Source of the DNA: Arctopsyche grandis | Lineage: Eukaryota > Arthropoda > Insecta > Trichoptera > Hydropsychidae | Reading direction: 5' to 3' | Length of the DNA stretch: 64,000 nt | NCBI RefSeq assembly: GCF_051622035.1 | Contig: NC_135355.1 | Coordinates: forward strand, 6,312,001-6,376,000 | Part shown: piece after piece, positions 26,640 to 37,817 of the stretch | Layout: each line of letters begins with the position of its first letter | Position numbering within the stretch: the stretch's first letter is position 1 | Notes under the pieces: generated by a model | The model's database searches: none | What the model saw: only the letters and a program-made list of their open reading frames with translations | What the model was told of the DNA's origin: nothing | Translations under genes and position numbers: made by a program

Positions 26640-27190
26640 GTCGTCTCGATCAGCTTGCTCTGGAACGGTGCGGGGTGTGGGAATTATACAAAAGAGTAAC
26701 GGTTATGATCTCGTTTTTATTGATGAGTTGGTGGCCGAGCCGGGGAGTTGCTCGACGCCTCTGCCTCTTTATGGCGGAGGCTGTGGATTGAGTAGGCTGT
26801 GGCTGGTCAGGAAGGGTAGACCAGCCACGCCAAGACCTTCTCGGTCGGAGTCTCACGAGCGTCTGAGAGCTCGCCGTGTTCGAGGCTTGGGTCGAACACG
26901 TGGTCGAGCATAGTCGGTAGACATAGTCGGTGAGGCACGACTATAGAAGAAGCCATACTCCTCGGAGGGCTTCTATGATGCCAATGAGCGCTCGCCGTGA
27001 TCAGACTTGGGCGGATCACGGGGCCAGAGTTCGGGGCTTAGTTCGAGGCCGGCTTTTACGAGGGACGCTGCATCTGGCGGTCCGCGCCGGGATCACCGGG
27101 CGCCGGACCCACGGGAGAATCTAGAGCGACTGACAGATGGTCGGTGTAAAAGAGGGAAAACAAAAGCCGAAGCCGAAAGAGGACAACCAA
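26640..27190. other. GC-rich block upstream of Exo1, unclassified
   Basis: About 550 bp of markedly GC-rich sequence in an AT-rich setting. Open frames on both strands are low-complexity (Arg-rich) and match nothing I know. Pairs such as GTCGAACACG/TCGGTGAGGC recur, and the minus strand carries CATCAATAAAAACGAG. It could be a retroelement piece or a CpG-rich promoter-proximal block for Exo1; I cannot decide. The 27190-27505 stretch before the Exo1 ATG shows nothing further that I can name. Confidence 0.35.
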
Positions 27191-27505
27191 CGGCCATGAG
27201 GGCTTTTGGCTCGGACAGGGTAAATAATGTAATCAACTTTTTATAACTTCTTTGACATGTGCATAAATATGTTCACAGTTAGCCATAGTGTTGATTTAGG
27301 GTGACCTGTGATGGTGCTATGACATATATATGTAATAATATAAAACTATATCCAATAATTTAATGGCGTATGCATGGATGTGAAGTGTGGTGTTAGGGCT
27401 GAAACGAAAGCGCGCGCTGTTTTGACGGGAGCTTAGTTGTGTTGTAGTAGTAGTGAGTAGTCAGTCGAATGAAGCTGGAGTTTTGACAGGTGACGTTTGG
27501 GGAGG

Positions 27506-30500
27506 ATGGGGGTGACGGGTCTGTTGGGGTTCGCGGGGGCGGCGTCCCGGCCCGCTTCGGCGTCCCAACTCGCCGGAGAGACGGCTGCCATCGACGCCTA
27601 CTGCTGGCTCCATCGAGGGGCCTTCAGCTGTGCAGACAAACTGGCCAGAGGGGAACACACCGACCAGTAATCTCATCGACATATTTATTTATTTCATTTT
27701 TTTTTTTTTTTGACATACATTGTATTTATTTATTCAGTCTGTCGTTTCATTTCTTTTCTTCGAATTCAATTGTTATTAATTTAATTTCACTTGTATTTGA
27801 AAATGTGTTTCACAATACCTTCTTCGTATGTATGTAAATATTTTAATAATTTGGCCATCACTTTGCGAATTGAATTATTCATATATTAATAATATAAAAA
27901 TATTCAAAATGAACCCAGTCTGTCAATTTACTCAGGTGATGCGAATGATTCACATAAAAAAATAAACTATAATTGCATATTAAATACAACAAGTATATAT
28001 AACATATTTTATTTTTTTGTTTGCAGACATATCAGATACTGCATGAAATATGTCTACATGTTGTTATCGCATAATATTAAACCGATTTTAGTTTTCGATG
28101 GACGACACCTTCCTGCAAAACTTTTGACGGAAGAAAAACGGAGAGAGTGAATATTTTCATTAATTATATGTTTATATATACATATGTACTTTTATTATTA
28201 TCAAACTCACACTGATTATATAACTATTTTCAGGTCTCGAAATGCAGCTAAGAAACGTGCAGCAGAGTTGCTACGTATGGGGAAGGTATTTCAACACCGG
28301 TTCAATATCTTTTAGAAACTCCTTTATTACCAAACATGGCCATAACGAAATCATCAGTTATAGTAAATAAACTTTCACCCACAAATATTTATGTGCACTA
28401 TAAATATGTACTTATCTGCGTAATGTGCACATTCATTTTGAAACCAATAGTGTATTTAGAAGTAGATATTAATTATATATACATATTTAGGGAAAATTAT
28501 AGACCGGTAGGAAGGAAGAAGAAATCTATATATATAAAAATGAATGTCTGTGTGTGTGTCTCGAATAGGCTCCTAAATCACTGAACCGATTACAATGGAA
28601 CTTTCAGGATTTATTGTATGCATATTCGGGAAGATTACTATTACAATTATTTTTTTAATTGGTGTTAATTATAAATTATTTTACATATATGTAAAATAAT
28701 CAACGGGACTATATAATATCATGTTTTTGTAGTTAATACATGTTAAATTCCGGTCTCCGTGACGAGCCAGAAAGTTAAATTACAGAAAACACAAATATCG
28801 GAAGGCAAAGATCGAAAATCGAAAGATCTTAAGTCGAAAGATCAAAAAATAAGGGTGCATGGTAAACGGTACTATGTATATATAATATGGCATGTGGTAA
28901 AATTATCTCTCTTTTTGTCATACAGCTTTGTTTAATGTGCGCGCGCAGGATTCGGGAGGAAAAGCCTGTTCCTCTTGTTCCTGTTGTATCCTGCTCGCGC
29001 AAATTAAATGAGGATGTACTACGGGGGGGAGAGAGAGTTTTACCGCACGCCACTGATATATATACTAACCGTTTTTCATATGTATGCATTCGGTGCGGTG
29101 ACAGTCACCCCCAAGATGGATACTTTTTGAGATGATTGTTATGTAACTAAGTTACAGTTGTTCCTTGTTATGATTGAGTTTTATTCCATGTACATATGTA
29201 TAAACATTGCAACATTCAATTTTTATATTTTAGGTAGAAGAAGCAAAAACTCATATGCGGCGAAGTGTCGACATCACTCACGAAATGGCATTAGATCTGA
29301 TTAAAGAATGTCGCAAAATGAATGTAGATTGTATTGTAGCGCCATACGAAGCCGATGCTCAATTGGCGTATTTAAATAGAAAGAATATAGCTCAATTCGT
29401 AATAACTGAAGATTCCGACTTGCTGTTGTTCGGATGCAATAAAGTATTATATTTCACTATAATGTAGGTTTTGTAATGATTTGTCACTGTAAAATTTAAT
29501 ATTGGTGTGTGAATATTTCAGGTATTTTTCAAGATGGACTTGAACGGCAACGGTGTATTGATGGAGAGTGCGAAACTTCCGCTCGTTATGAAATGTCCCT
29601 ATGAGAAGTATAGATTTGACAAATTCCGTCAAATGTGCATCTTATCAGGATGCGATTATCTGGCTTCGTTGCCGGGCATAGGCCTAGCCAAAGCTCGCCA
29701 GTTCATAAACGCCACTCAGGATCCGGATATCAGCAACGTATGTAAATCACAACCGTGAAATAAATTTATTATGTACCACTGTGTATTATTTATTAATATG
29801 AATTTATTTTAGGCTCTTAAAAAAATACCATCATTTTTCAACAAAAGCAGTTTGCAAGTGACGGATGAGTATAGAGATGCCTTTTTAAAAGCAGAAGCCA
29901 CTTTTAAACATCAATATGTGTACGATCCAATCGATAGAGCTATGATACCGTTGAATTCCTTGGAAGATGAAGGTAATGTTTACATTTTTTTTTATTTTTA
30001 CATAGATATATGCCAGGAAGACTCCAATACGCCTTCCTGGACAATTAATTACAAACAATGCAGCATTTTTATTACATAAATCGTTGTATTTCGAGAAGCT
30101 GAAGAAAAATTAATTAATTAATTAATCCATTGAGACATCTATGGATTTTTATTACATACCTCCTTTACGTTTCACTTACGATTACAATTCAGGAAAAAGT
30201 TTGCCTCTTATCCGATCGTTTTCATACTTTGCCATATTGCTCATTTTGGTCATCAATATAAGTAAATGGATCCTCCGCCATTACGATAGAGATAAAACAT
30301 CGTATAACCCTTTGCCCGCGGCAATAAATATAGTGAACAAACCCTGTACCTTTTTTGCGAATTTGGCAATCTAGTTTTCGACCTTAAGTACAGATTTTAA
30401 TATTAACTAAAGTAACCAGATTAATTAACACATAAAGTATTATTTTAAACAATAAAATACATAATATATCTCGTAGTTTTGGCTTAATTGTCAAATAATC

Positions 30501-32773
30501 ATTCTTCATACGATTGAGACGTATTGTCTCAATATTGTGTGAAGACGTGACGTCACATAAACGAGGTTTCAGTATGGTTCCACAGAAAACTAATTTTGAC
30601 TGGTATATATTCATTTTAAGCAAATTGAATAGATGGCATTCAACTCTCAGTAATATATTCAACCAATTTTGAACCTTAAAACAGTTGAAATAGGCGCATA
30701 TAAGGCTCAAAATCCCGTGCAAAGTTCAGAAATACTATGGAAGACAGCCGCGCTACGGACTTGTCGCCCAAAGCTTCCATAGAAGACGGCCGCGGGCAAA
30801 CGGTTAAGAAGCGTATCAAGATCGAATATTTTTAATCTCGGTGACGTCTCGTAGTCATTAATTTTATACATAGATGGCGGTAGTAAAATAAAATTAATGG
30901 TATTTTTATTCAAAATAATAATTTTATATACAAATTATAGAAGAGGTACTTTTTTTAGACTTGTACATAAATTTTTACAAATTGTGCATACTAAATAATA
31001 CAGAAGATTTGTGACACAGCAGGTAGGATAATTTTTTGCCAATTTTTAATGAACCGTCTCAACAATGATCACATAAAATTGACAAACTCTGATAAGAAAC
31101 GATCGACTTGGACTCACGAACATCCAAATCTAACCAGCAGTATATTAAAGATTAGCCCGGGATCGAACCCAATAACCTCTTGGTGCTAAACATAAACGCA
31201 AACAATTAATACAATTGTATTCATTGTATCAATGAAGAACTCGGCAAGTTCATAAATTTAATTTAATTTTCGTCTAGGAACTGATCCACAACACTGCACA
31301 AACGCTGGCACGTTACTAGATGTTGATGTGGCATTTCAATTGGCTGTCGGTAATCTGGATCCATTTACGTTGAAGCAAATGGATAATTGGCATCCCGATG
31401 ACAAAAGCTTGAAGGTTTTTATTTTTAATTATTGACTATTCATACTTTATATTTGTTTTATTCATATGTAGTATCTTCTCAATGTTGTGATTGTCATGTT
31501 AGCCCACAGGAGCAAAGACAAATCAATGGTCACAATTTAGCATTGCACCTCACAAGAGCATGTGGAGTAAAGATTACACAGAGCATGTGAAAGAAAATAG
31601 TAAAAAGGATAATAGTTTCATATCGGCAATTGCAATACCAACTACTAGACTTTTAAAATCCAAAATAATAAATACACCGACAATCAATGAAAATGAAAGG
31701 TATTCAAAAATAATTTTCTTAGTATTTACGTAAACGTAAACTTTAAATTAATCTTAAAAAAAACCTTTTTTTTTTGCAGTTTGACGATTAAAGATTTAAA
31801 AGCCATGTATTGTAAAGAACCAGCTAAAAAGAAGGCGAAATTGATAGTTTCTGAAACGCAAAACATTGACGATGACTTTGATTCTGTTGACGTCCATAAA
31901 TTATTAACTAGTCCGCTTAGATCAGTAGGAAATCAGAAATCGTGCGAAGAATCAGCGCATGCAGAAGAACAAACTTCTCCCATTTTACAAACATCTGAAA
32001 GAACTTACAAGAGAATGATGAAAAGTGGTTCATTTTCTAAATTAAAGCGATTGAGTAAGTTCCAACGGACTGTTGTGGATGAAAATAATATTGTACAGAG
32101 CAGATTTTTCAATATGGAAACCCCCGATTCCTCGTCGGAGAATTGTTTGGAAATTAATGTAAATAATTGCGAAAGTCCTATTGATATTAACGGTGAATCA
32201 TCGATAAAGAAAATCTCGCATCCTAGTAATAATATGTCTAGTGTTGTATCATCTTGTGAAGGTGATGAAGTTATTAGTGAAAATTCTATAGATATTAGTG
32301 GTGAAGCGTCGCTAAATAAAATCTCGCATCCTAGTAATAATATTTCTAATGCTGTATCATCTTGCGAAGGTGATCTAATCATTAGTGAGAGACGTGATAA
32401 GTCAACACATACCAATAGTAAACTACCTCAAATAATGATAAGTCCATCTCGAAATCCTTTCAAAAAGAACGCACTGCTCGATACTGACGAAATATTGATG
32501 GATAGAAAATATGTAGTGGATCTGCCAACTCCGGGCTGTTCACAGACGTCTTCTGAAGACACGATAGATTTAAGCGAAGACAAAACCGTTGTCGTAAATA
32601 AGCTCGTCAACTTGGAATGTCCTAAGAAACGCGAAGTCGAAAAGAAAATCACGAAACCGCAAAACACTTTGTGCAGAAGGCCTGGTTTAGCAAAAAAATC
32701 CTCAGTATTGACCAGTCAACAGACTTTACTCTCTGTATTTGGATTTCAAAAGAAATGTAAATTAAAACATTGA
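27506..32773 (+). CDS. Exo1: Exonuclease 1 (tosca), XPG/FEN1-family 5'-3' nuclease
   Basis: 5'-3' exonuclease and flap nuclease of mismatch repair, end resection and meiotic recombination. Nine exons: 27506-27666, 28027-28146, 28234-28285, 29234-29443, 29522-29737, 29813-29972, 31278-31414, 31503-31699, 31780-32773; they sum to 2,247 nt (748 aa) with consistent phases. The first exon ([11 protein letters not shown]...) is short and GC-rich, and keeps the invariant N-terminal Met-Gly. Metal-binding carboxylates are all present: D30 (IDAYCWLH), D78 (LVFDG), E150 and D152 ([10 protein letters not shown]), D171 and D173 (TEDSDLL), D226 (SGCDYL). A helix-two-turn-helix LPGIGLAKA follows. The C-terminal half is a disordered Ser-rich tail encoded mostly by the last exon, with QSRFF near residue 525 (MLH1-interacting-box type), a 36-aa in-frame tandem duplication (32179-32395), and [13 protein letters not shown] near the end (PIP-like). 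Introns 3 and 6 are enlarged by TEs. Confidence 0.95.
28525..28690 (+). mobile_element. Helitron 5' end fragment in Exo1 intron 3
   Basis: TCTATATATATAAAAATGAA after an A at 28524, followed by GTCTGTGTGTGTGTCTCGAA, CTGAACCGATTACAATG and TTTATTGTATGCAT, matches, in the opposite orientation, the Helitron 5' end at 58288. The element is cut short before the foldback element at ~28750; no Helitron 3' end was found. Confidence 0.65.
28752..29117. mobile_element. Mutator-like foldback element family A, copy in Exo1 intron 3
   Basis: Shares the family-A blocks CGGAAGGCAAAGATCGAAAA, GAAAGATCTTAAGTCGAAAG, AGGGTGCATGGTAAACGG and AGGAAAAGCCTGTTCCTCTT seen at 44738-45128 and 51569-51970. The ends are GGTCTCCGTGACG and GTGACAGTCACC. 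I found no clean 9-bp duplication at this copy, so edges are approximate. Confidence 0.7.
30155..30949. mobile_element. CATACCTC-ended element inside the SINE
   Basis: CATACCTCCTTTACG at the left and ATTATAGAAGAGGTA at the right correspond to the two ends, in the opposite orientation, of the ~296-bp repeat at 40354-40649. The extra length is a second insertion at ~30303-30806. No protein is encoded. Confidence 0.65.
30303..30806. mobile_element. TTAA element with CCCTTTGCCCGCGGC ends, nested
   Basis: ACCCTTTGCCCGCGGC near 30308 and GCCGCGGGCAAACGGTTAA ending at ~30806 form the inverted ends. Comparison with the uninterrupted copy at 40354-40649 (in which this site reads as one TTTAAGAAGCG) shows a TTAA-type insertion with the left TTAA decayed to ATAA. 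This is a third layer inside the SINE. Confidence 0.7.
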
Positions 32774-32979
32774 ATCAATGTAATAATTCGCTTAGTCATT
32801 GTTTTCGAGTATTTTGACTTTTATTTTTATAAAATAATGACTTTTTTTGTTAATATGAAGTTTTATAAATGTATTTCTATATTTAATTTAACCTTTTTCA
32901 TACCTAAAACTGATCTTTTACAGAATCTTTATGTTAAATGTTTTGATACATATTTTCACATTGAGATATATTATAACTT

Positions 32980-32985
32980 AATAAA
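32980..32985 (+). terminator. Exo1: Exo1 polyadenylation signal
   Basis: AATAAA ~210 bp after the Exo1 stop, the first canonical signal downstream. Confidence 0.6.
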
Positions 32986-33848
32986 ATCAGTCTTTTAAAT
33001 CATTATTTGTTTTATTTATATCAACTTCTTTCATATCATTCACATTTGAATTGTATTACTGATGACATTTTGGACAGTACATTATGATTGTTTTGAATGC
33101 TTATCGGAGCAGGGCCTTCGACCATAAAATTATAATACATATGCATGAAAAAATGAGCATTTGTAACACGCAAAAAGAATATCGAGCCTTATCATCACAT
33201 TAATTGGTTAATTGTAAATGGGGCATTAATGTCAAAGATCTGGTTTTGTCTCGTTGGAGTTTAAATTGTTGATAAACAAACAAAATTAAAATGCTAAATA
33301 ATGGTCGCGAGTGCCTGCTCTTTTTTTATTTTAATGAAAGAATGACTGAATGTTAGTGCAAACTGACGATGGGAAACTTTCCGTAAGTACCTGCTTTTCT
33401 TGGTGACGGTTTGAATTTAAAAAAGTACCTAGTGATAGATGGTTAATGAGGTGCATGACTTTATATACTGCTATCAGTAATTTGCTGCATATGTACATAT
33501 ATTAGACAGGATATTCTTTAAGTTTAATCATTATTTTTAGAGATAGCCTTTGACCAAAAATTTTAGTTATATATATAGCTGAAACAATCGAATTCTAAAA
33601 ATAATTTTTATCTTGTATGTTAAATATGATAAAAAGTTAATGTTTTATATGTTTATTTATTAAATTTTGATGAACTTACATATACCATGATTAAATCGTA
33701 TACATATGTACATATAGTATACTACTTCTTACATCTTGCATCCATAAAAATTTCAATAATGAGTGATTTAACTCCCAATCTATCCCGGTTATTACTGCAA
33801 AGGCACAGCCATGAAACGAAAAAGGCAACAAATTAAATGGCCCGTATT
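32986..33848. other. Intergenic, no gene seen
   Basis: AT-rich spacer. An ATG followed closely by a good donor (ATGGGAAACTTTCCGTAAGT near 33369) is the only gene-like signal and is too short to support. Confidence 0.4.
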
Positions 33849-34427
33849 TTAATCCTTTGAATGTTGACCAACGCCGATCGGCGTTTTGCTAACAAGTCCG
33901 TTAGCCTGAATGCCCATACGCTGATGGGCGTTGTTTTTTGAGTATGTAAAAATAAACAAGAATACTACCTGTTAAGCCTTTCCAGGTAGCATTGAAAAAA
34001 GATGCATTAAACATGGGTCGTGTAATCTGTGTCAATGTTTATAAATACTGGTTTACACGGAAATTTCTGAATTAATAACCATAGCACAACTTCCCGATGG
34101 AAATCCCTAGCTGCTGGTTATTTTAGATTGTGACTTGGCATTTAGATTGTGAGCATTACATTTTAACAATAATGAAGAAGATGGAACTAGTTTTGGAAAA
34201 ATACATTCATTAATAGACTTCTTTTGTTTATTTTATATTGTTGCAAGATATATTAAATAGTCTAAACTCACCTTTACAAAACTTGAAATCCTCGGCGGTA
34301 GTTATCTAGGGTTTGTTTGGATTAGCTACAATTATTGGATTACTAAATAAATCTAGTTGGAAATGTTGGTGAAATTTTCAGCGTGGCGGGCTTTCAACAT
34401 AAAAGACGTCAGCACTCAACAGGTTAA
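33849..34427. mobile_element. TTAA-type element (CCCTTTGAGTGCTGACG family), best copy
   Basis: TTAATCCTTTGAATGTTGACC at the left and GACGTCAGCACTCAACAGGT plus TTAA at the right give ~579 bp bounded by TTAA. It contains the GGCGTTTTGCTAACAAGTCC block and a CCCATACGCTGATGGGC hairpin. It serves as the reference for copies at 2922, 20182 and 26400. Non-autonomous. Confidence 0.8.
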
Positions 34428-34552
34428 TCAACTTCAGTAAGTATATATGTAAATCAGTTTTCGACCAGTATTTTATTAACAAAATGGTCAGTATTATATT
34501 ATTAAATGTCTACATATGTACATATAACAAACGGAAAGTATAAAAATCTGAC

Positions 34553-34798
34553 TGGTCTTCGTGACGGGCCCGGATGTGATTCTGCGCGCGCACATTAATA
34601 CGAGAGGAAAAGCCTGTTCCTCTTGTTCCTGTTGTATCCTGCTCGCGCAAATTAAGTGAGTATGTACCGTTTATCATGCACCCCTTTTTTACTTTATCTA
34701 TGTTTGATCTTTCGACTTAAGATCTTTCGATTTTCGATCTTTGCCTTCCGATATTTGCGTTTTCGGGCGTTTCAAATTCGGGCCCGTGAGGTAGACCC
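34553..34798. mobile_element. Mutator-like foldback family A, deleted copy
   Basis: Left end TGGTCTTCGTGACGGGCCC, right end GGGCCCGTGAGGTAGACCC. The flanks AAATCTGAC and AAATCTGAT match at 8 of 9 bases, the TSD size of Mutator-like elements. One arm is largely deleted. It contains a 12-mer ACTTTATCTATG after poly-T at 34691 that is absent from the sister copies. Confidence 0.75.
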
Positions 34799-35580
34799 AA
34801 ATCTGATATATGTACATACATATGTGGCGGCTCGCTATACGACATGGTCGAGTTTGGTCACCTTCCTGCGAGTGGGGACCAACTCGATTGTGTTTGGAGT
34901 TAGCTACCTCACTCTGCCTTCAGCTGTCATAAATAAAACACGTGCATTAACTAGCCAGTCGTCTCATTCGTCCATCCCCTATACATACATACATACATAC
35001 GCCAGAGCAAATAGCGGTAAATGGCGGATTATTCCGCAAAAAGCGATCTCCCCCAAGTCACTAAAATCTCGATCAGCGGGATGATCACCGAACCCAAATA
35101 GCAATGCCTGTTAGATCGAATTGTGTATCAAGATCGTACCAACCTTATCTTGTTACCAACTAAAAATAGATGAAGTAATAATATTGTCCATTCGTCAAAA
35201 TCAAATACTGATGATTTGATATTTATACTGAACGATTGATACTGGCTGTTTAATATAAATACTGGCCATTTAATATAAATACTTACCTTTCATTTTTAAA
35301 TTTTGACACAAACCTTGTAAAAATAGGCTAAAATTCTAAGTAGTAAAATACAAGCCCTTGAAAAATGGGGGTGCAATCCAAAAAATTATTTTAAAGGCTT
35401 TTTATATGTTTCAATTCGCTAATTATAGCTGCAAATCGCATTCAGCAAATTAAAATATTTAAATTATAATTTATTAAATCCTACAAATATTTAGATTTTT
35501 TTTATAACTAATTTAATTTTCTTAGTTATTGTTATTTTATATTTTCTGTTATAAAAAATAAAAAAAATGTATACTTATAC
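34799..35580. other. Intergenic with MITE fragment
   Basis: (ATAC)n tract near 34980-35000 and a 60-bp fragment (35024-35085) of the MITE found in starry night intron 27; otherwise AT-rich with no exon. Confidence 0.4.
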
Positions 35581-36041
35581 TTAAGAGGGCTGTACACCCG
35601 AAACCTTAATTTTGTTGCTGTTCCTTTCTTCGATATATATATTGAGTGAATGCGACAGTTGCGCTTCGACCAGATATTTTAAATCGAGGTATCGTATTCT
35701 CCAATTTTCTCCTCCGAAACTGGACCAATTTAAAAAAAAAATTCATCATCGGTATGAGAAAGATATTTTCTATGCAACTATGCGCGTATTTTTTTTTAAA
35801 TCGACCGTTAAATGAGCACGCTGGACTCTTTTCGTGGGTGTAAAAAAGAGGCGGTTTTATAGATGTTTGGCGGCTCCTAGCTCCCATAAAAAATAACTAA
35901 TCAAAAAAATAAAACGATAGATGCATCCCAATGGTGGATATCCATAGCATATTAAAAAATAATTTCTCTAGTGCCATAATTGAGGAAGGGAGAAGTGTAA
36001 TACGTTTGTATGGACAAGGCGCTGGTGTCCAGCCCTCTTAA
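35581..36041. mobile_element. TTAA MITE (GAGGGCTG family), copy 2
   Basis: TTAAGAGGGCTGTACACC to GGTGTCCAGCCCTCTTAA, both ends at TTAA; ~461 bp, shorter than copies 1 and 3 because the TATATA/CAATATAT segment is reduced. Confidence 0.85.
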
Positions 36042-37270
36042 TATCTTTTGTAAAAAAATTAAATAAATAAGGAGCGCAAAACTAAAACTTTATACATGAT
36101 CTATAAAAATCTAGTATGATACTATTTTAATGGTTAAATGAAGTTTACTGGTGAGTGAGCTAAATACAACCGATTAAATAGTCATCGACATATTGACATG
36201 AAAATGAATGATAGTGTGACATGCATCAGAAACTTCTAATATTTATGTGGAAGAACTGGAGAATAAGTAGAGATAAGAACCTTGCTAAGTCAAATATTTC
36301 TGACTAATAATAACTGCAACACATTCAATCGTATACATATAGATAAATAATTAGAGTTTTAGTTAGACGTTTCATTATAATATGTATAGCCTCAAATCAA
36401 GTCAAGTGAAACAATATGACATTCAACACAATCTAAGTTGAACTTGTCTTTTAATTGTTCACTGTGTGTGAAATCTGCTGACGTGCTCGAAGAACACGAC
36501 TCACTAGATATGTAGAACATTGACAGAGATGCAATAAATAATAGCAATTAAATGCAAATTATAAAACGTCGTCTTATCGCTCCTGAGCTTGGCCTATCTG
36601 TATGTTTATATTTTAATTTACCAATATATGAAATCGTTAACCAGTTCAGTCTGGAACGGGTGTCATAAATCAAAATGTTATGTGTGTTAATGAATTTTAA
36701 AAACAATATGTTACAAACACGCGCCTTTATCTTTATTATGCATTCATATAATTAGTAAATTTGATCTAAATGTTGTATAAAAAAGTCAAACCATTAGCCT
36801 AATTTTTATTTTAAAATATGTATCTATGAGTAAAATTGTATTTTTCTTTGCGTTATATATGTTCTTGTATGTATGTACATATGTACATATACCTGATAAA
36901 AATGCATTTCTCAAAATTTTTACAGCTTCGACTCTGTATATTTCAGCCTAATTTTTCACTGATCAGAATACGTATTATATTACATTTTGTCGCGGGTACA
37001 TTTTGTCAGTGCACTAATTTTCGGGTACATTTTGTCGTTGAACATTTTGGACTTGCACCAATTGTCGTGTAACCGTGTTGTACACTTGTTACGATATGTA
37101 CCCGATTAAATATATATCATTGCATGGGTGTTGGCATATTAAGTTATTAAATAAAAAAAATTAAAATAAATTATATTTCAACAGAATATTGTTTTTCTAA
37201 TAAAAAAATTATAATAAGTGAGTTCCAGCATCTTTTTTTTTTCAAAAAAAAGCCCTGCATATATGTATGT
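36042..37270. other. Intergenic, no gene seen
   Basis: AT-rich. At 36988-37070 the phrase (G)GGTACATTTTGTCG recurs three times. A 65-bp block at ~37085-37160 (ATTAAGTTATTAAATAAAAA) is repeated at ~40260-40320. Confidence 0.4.
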
Positions 37271-37477
37271 ATCGGTTTCCGTGACGGGCCCGAATGTGAA
37301 ACGCCGGAAAACGCAAATATCGGAAGGCAAAGATCGAAAATCGAAAGATCTTAAGTCGAAAGATCAAAAAAAAGGGTGCATGGTAAACGGTACATACTCA
37401 CTTAATTTGCGCGAGCAGGATAAAACAGGAACAAGAGGAACAGGCTTTTCCTCCCGTATTCTGCGCGCGCACATTAA
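37271..37477. mobile_element. Half copy of Mutator-like foldback family A
   Basis: One arm only: GGTTTCCGTGACGGGCCCGA, CGGAAGGCAAAGATCGAAAA and AGGAACAGGCTTTTCCTCCC to GCGCGCGCACATTAAT. The second arm and its duplication are absent. Confidence 0.65.
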
Positions 37478-37817
37478 TATTAAAATATCAATTTAGATTA
37501 TATGTAGATTATCATTCAAAATTCAAAGCTCAAGATTGATTTAATGCATCAACTATAAGAAAAATAAGTTTAAGCTACGTTTATTTTTTTGCATACTTAA
37601 AATATTATAGCTGAAACAAATGAAAAATACATATGTACTGTTTGTTTCATATCAGATTTTATTATAAATAACGATATTGAATGATTGTTAATAAGGACAA
37701 ATTTGATGAATAATTTATTTGTACTATTCCTTTAATATTTTTAAATCCATTTAATGTATTTAATGTCTTGGAATCAACATGTCTTTAATTACCACTAGTA
37801 ATTCTTGCGCAGACGAC

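Larger units (their letters stand above)
30005..31200 (-). repeat. tRNA-SINE copy 2 in Exo1 intron 6, interrupted
   Basis: The 3' hairpin end (GCCAGGAAGAC...GCCTTCCTGG) is at 30010-30038, and the tRNA-like head with GGGATCGAACCC, the inverse of a B box, is near 31160. The body is split at ~30150 by a CATACCTC-ended element that itself contains a TTAA element. Confidence 0.75.

Noticed and set aside
27490-27837. 115-codon + strand ORF over Exo1 exon 1
   Set aside because: It is in a different frame from MGVTGLLGF at 27506, which alone matches the XPG-family N-terminus.
33369-33386. Possible first exon (ATGGGAAACTTTCC followed by GTAAGT) for the orphan last exon at 42949
   Set aside because: Too short to support; no intermediate exons were found to connect the two over 9.5 kb.
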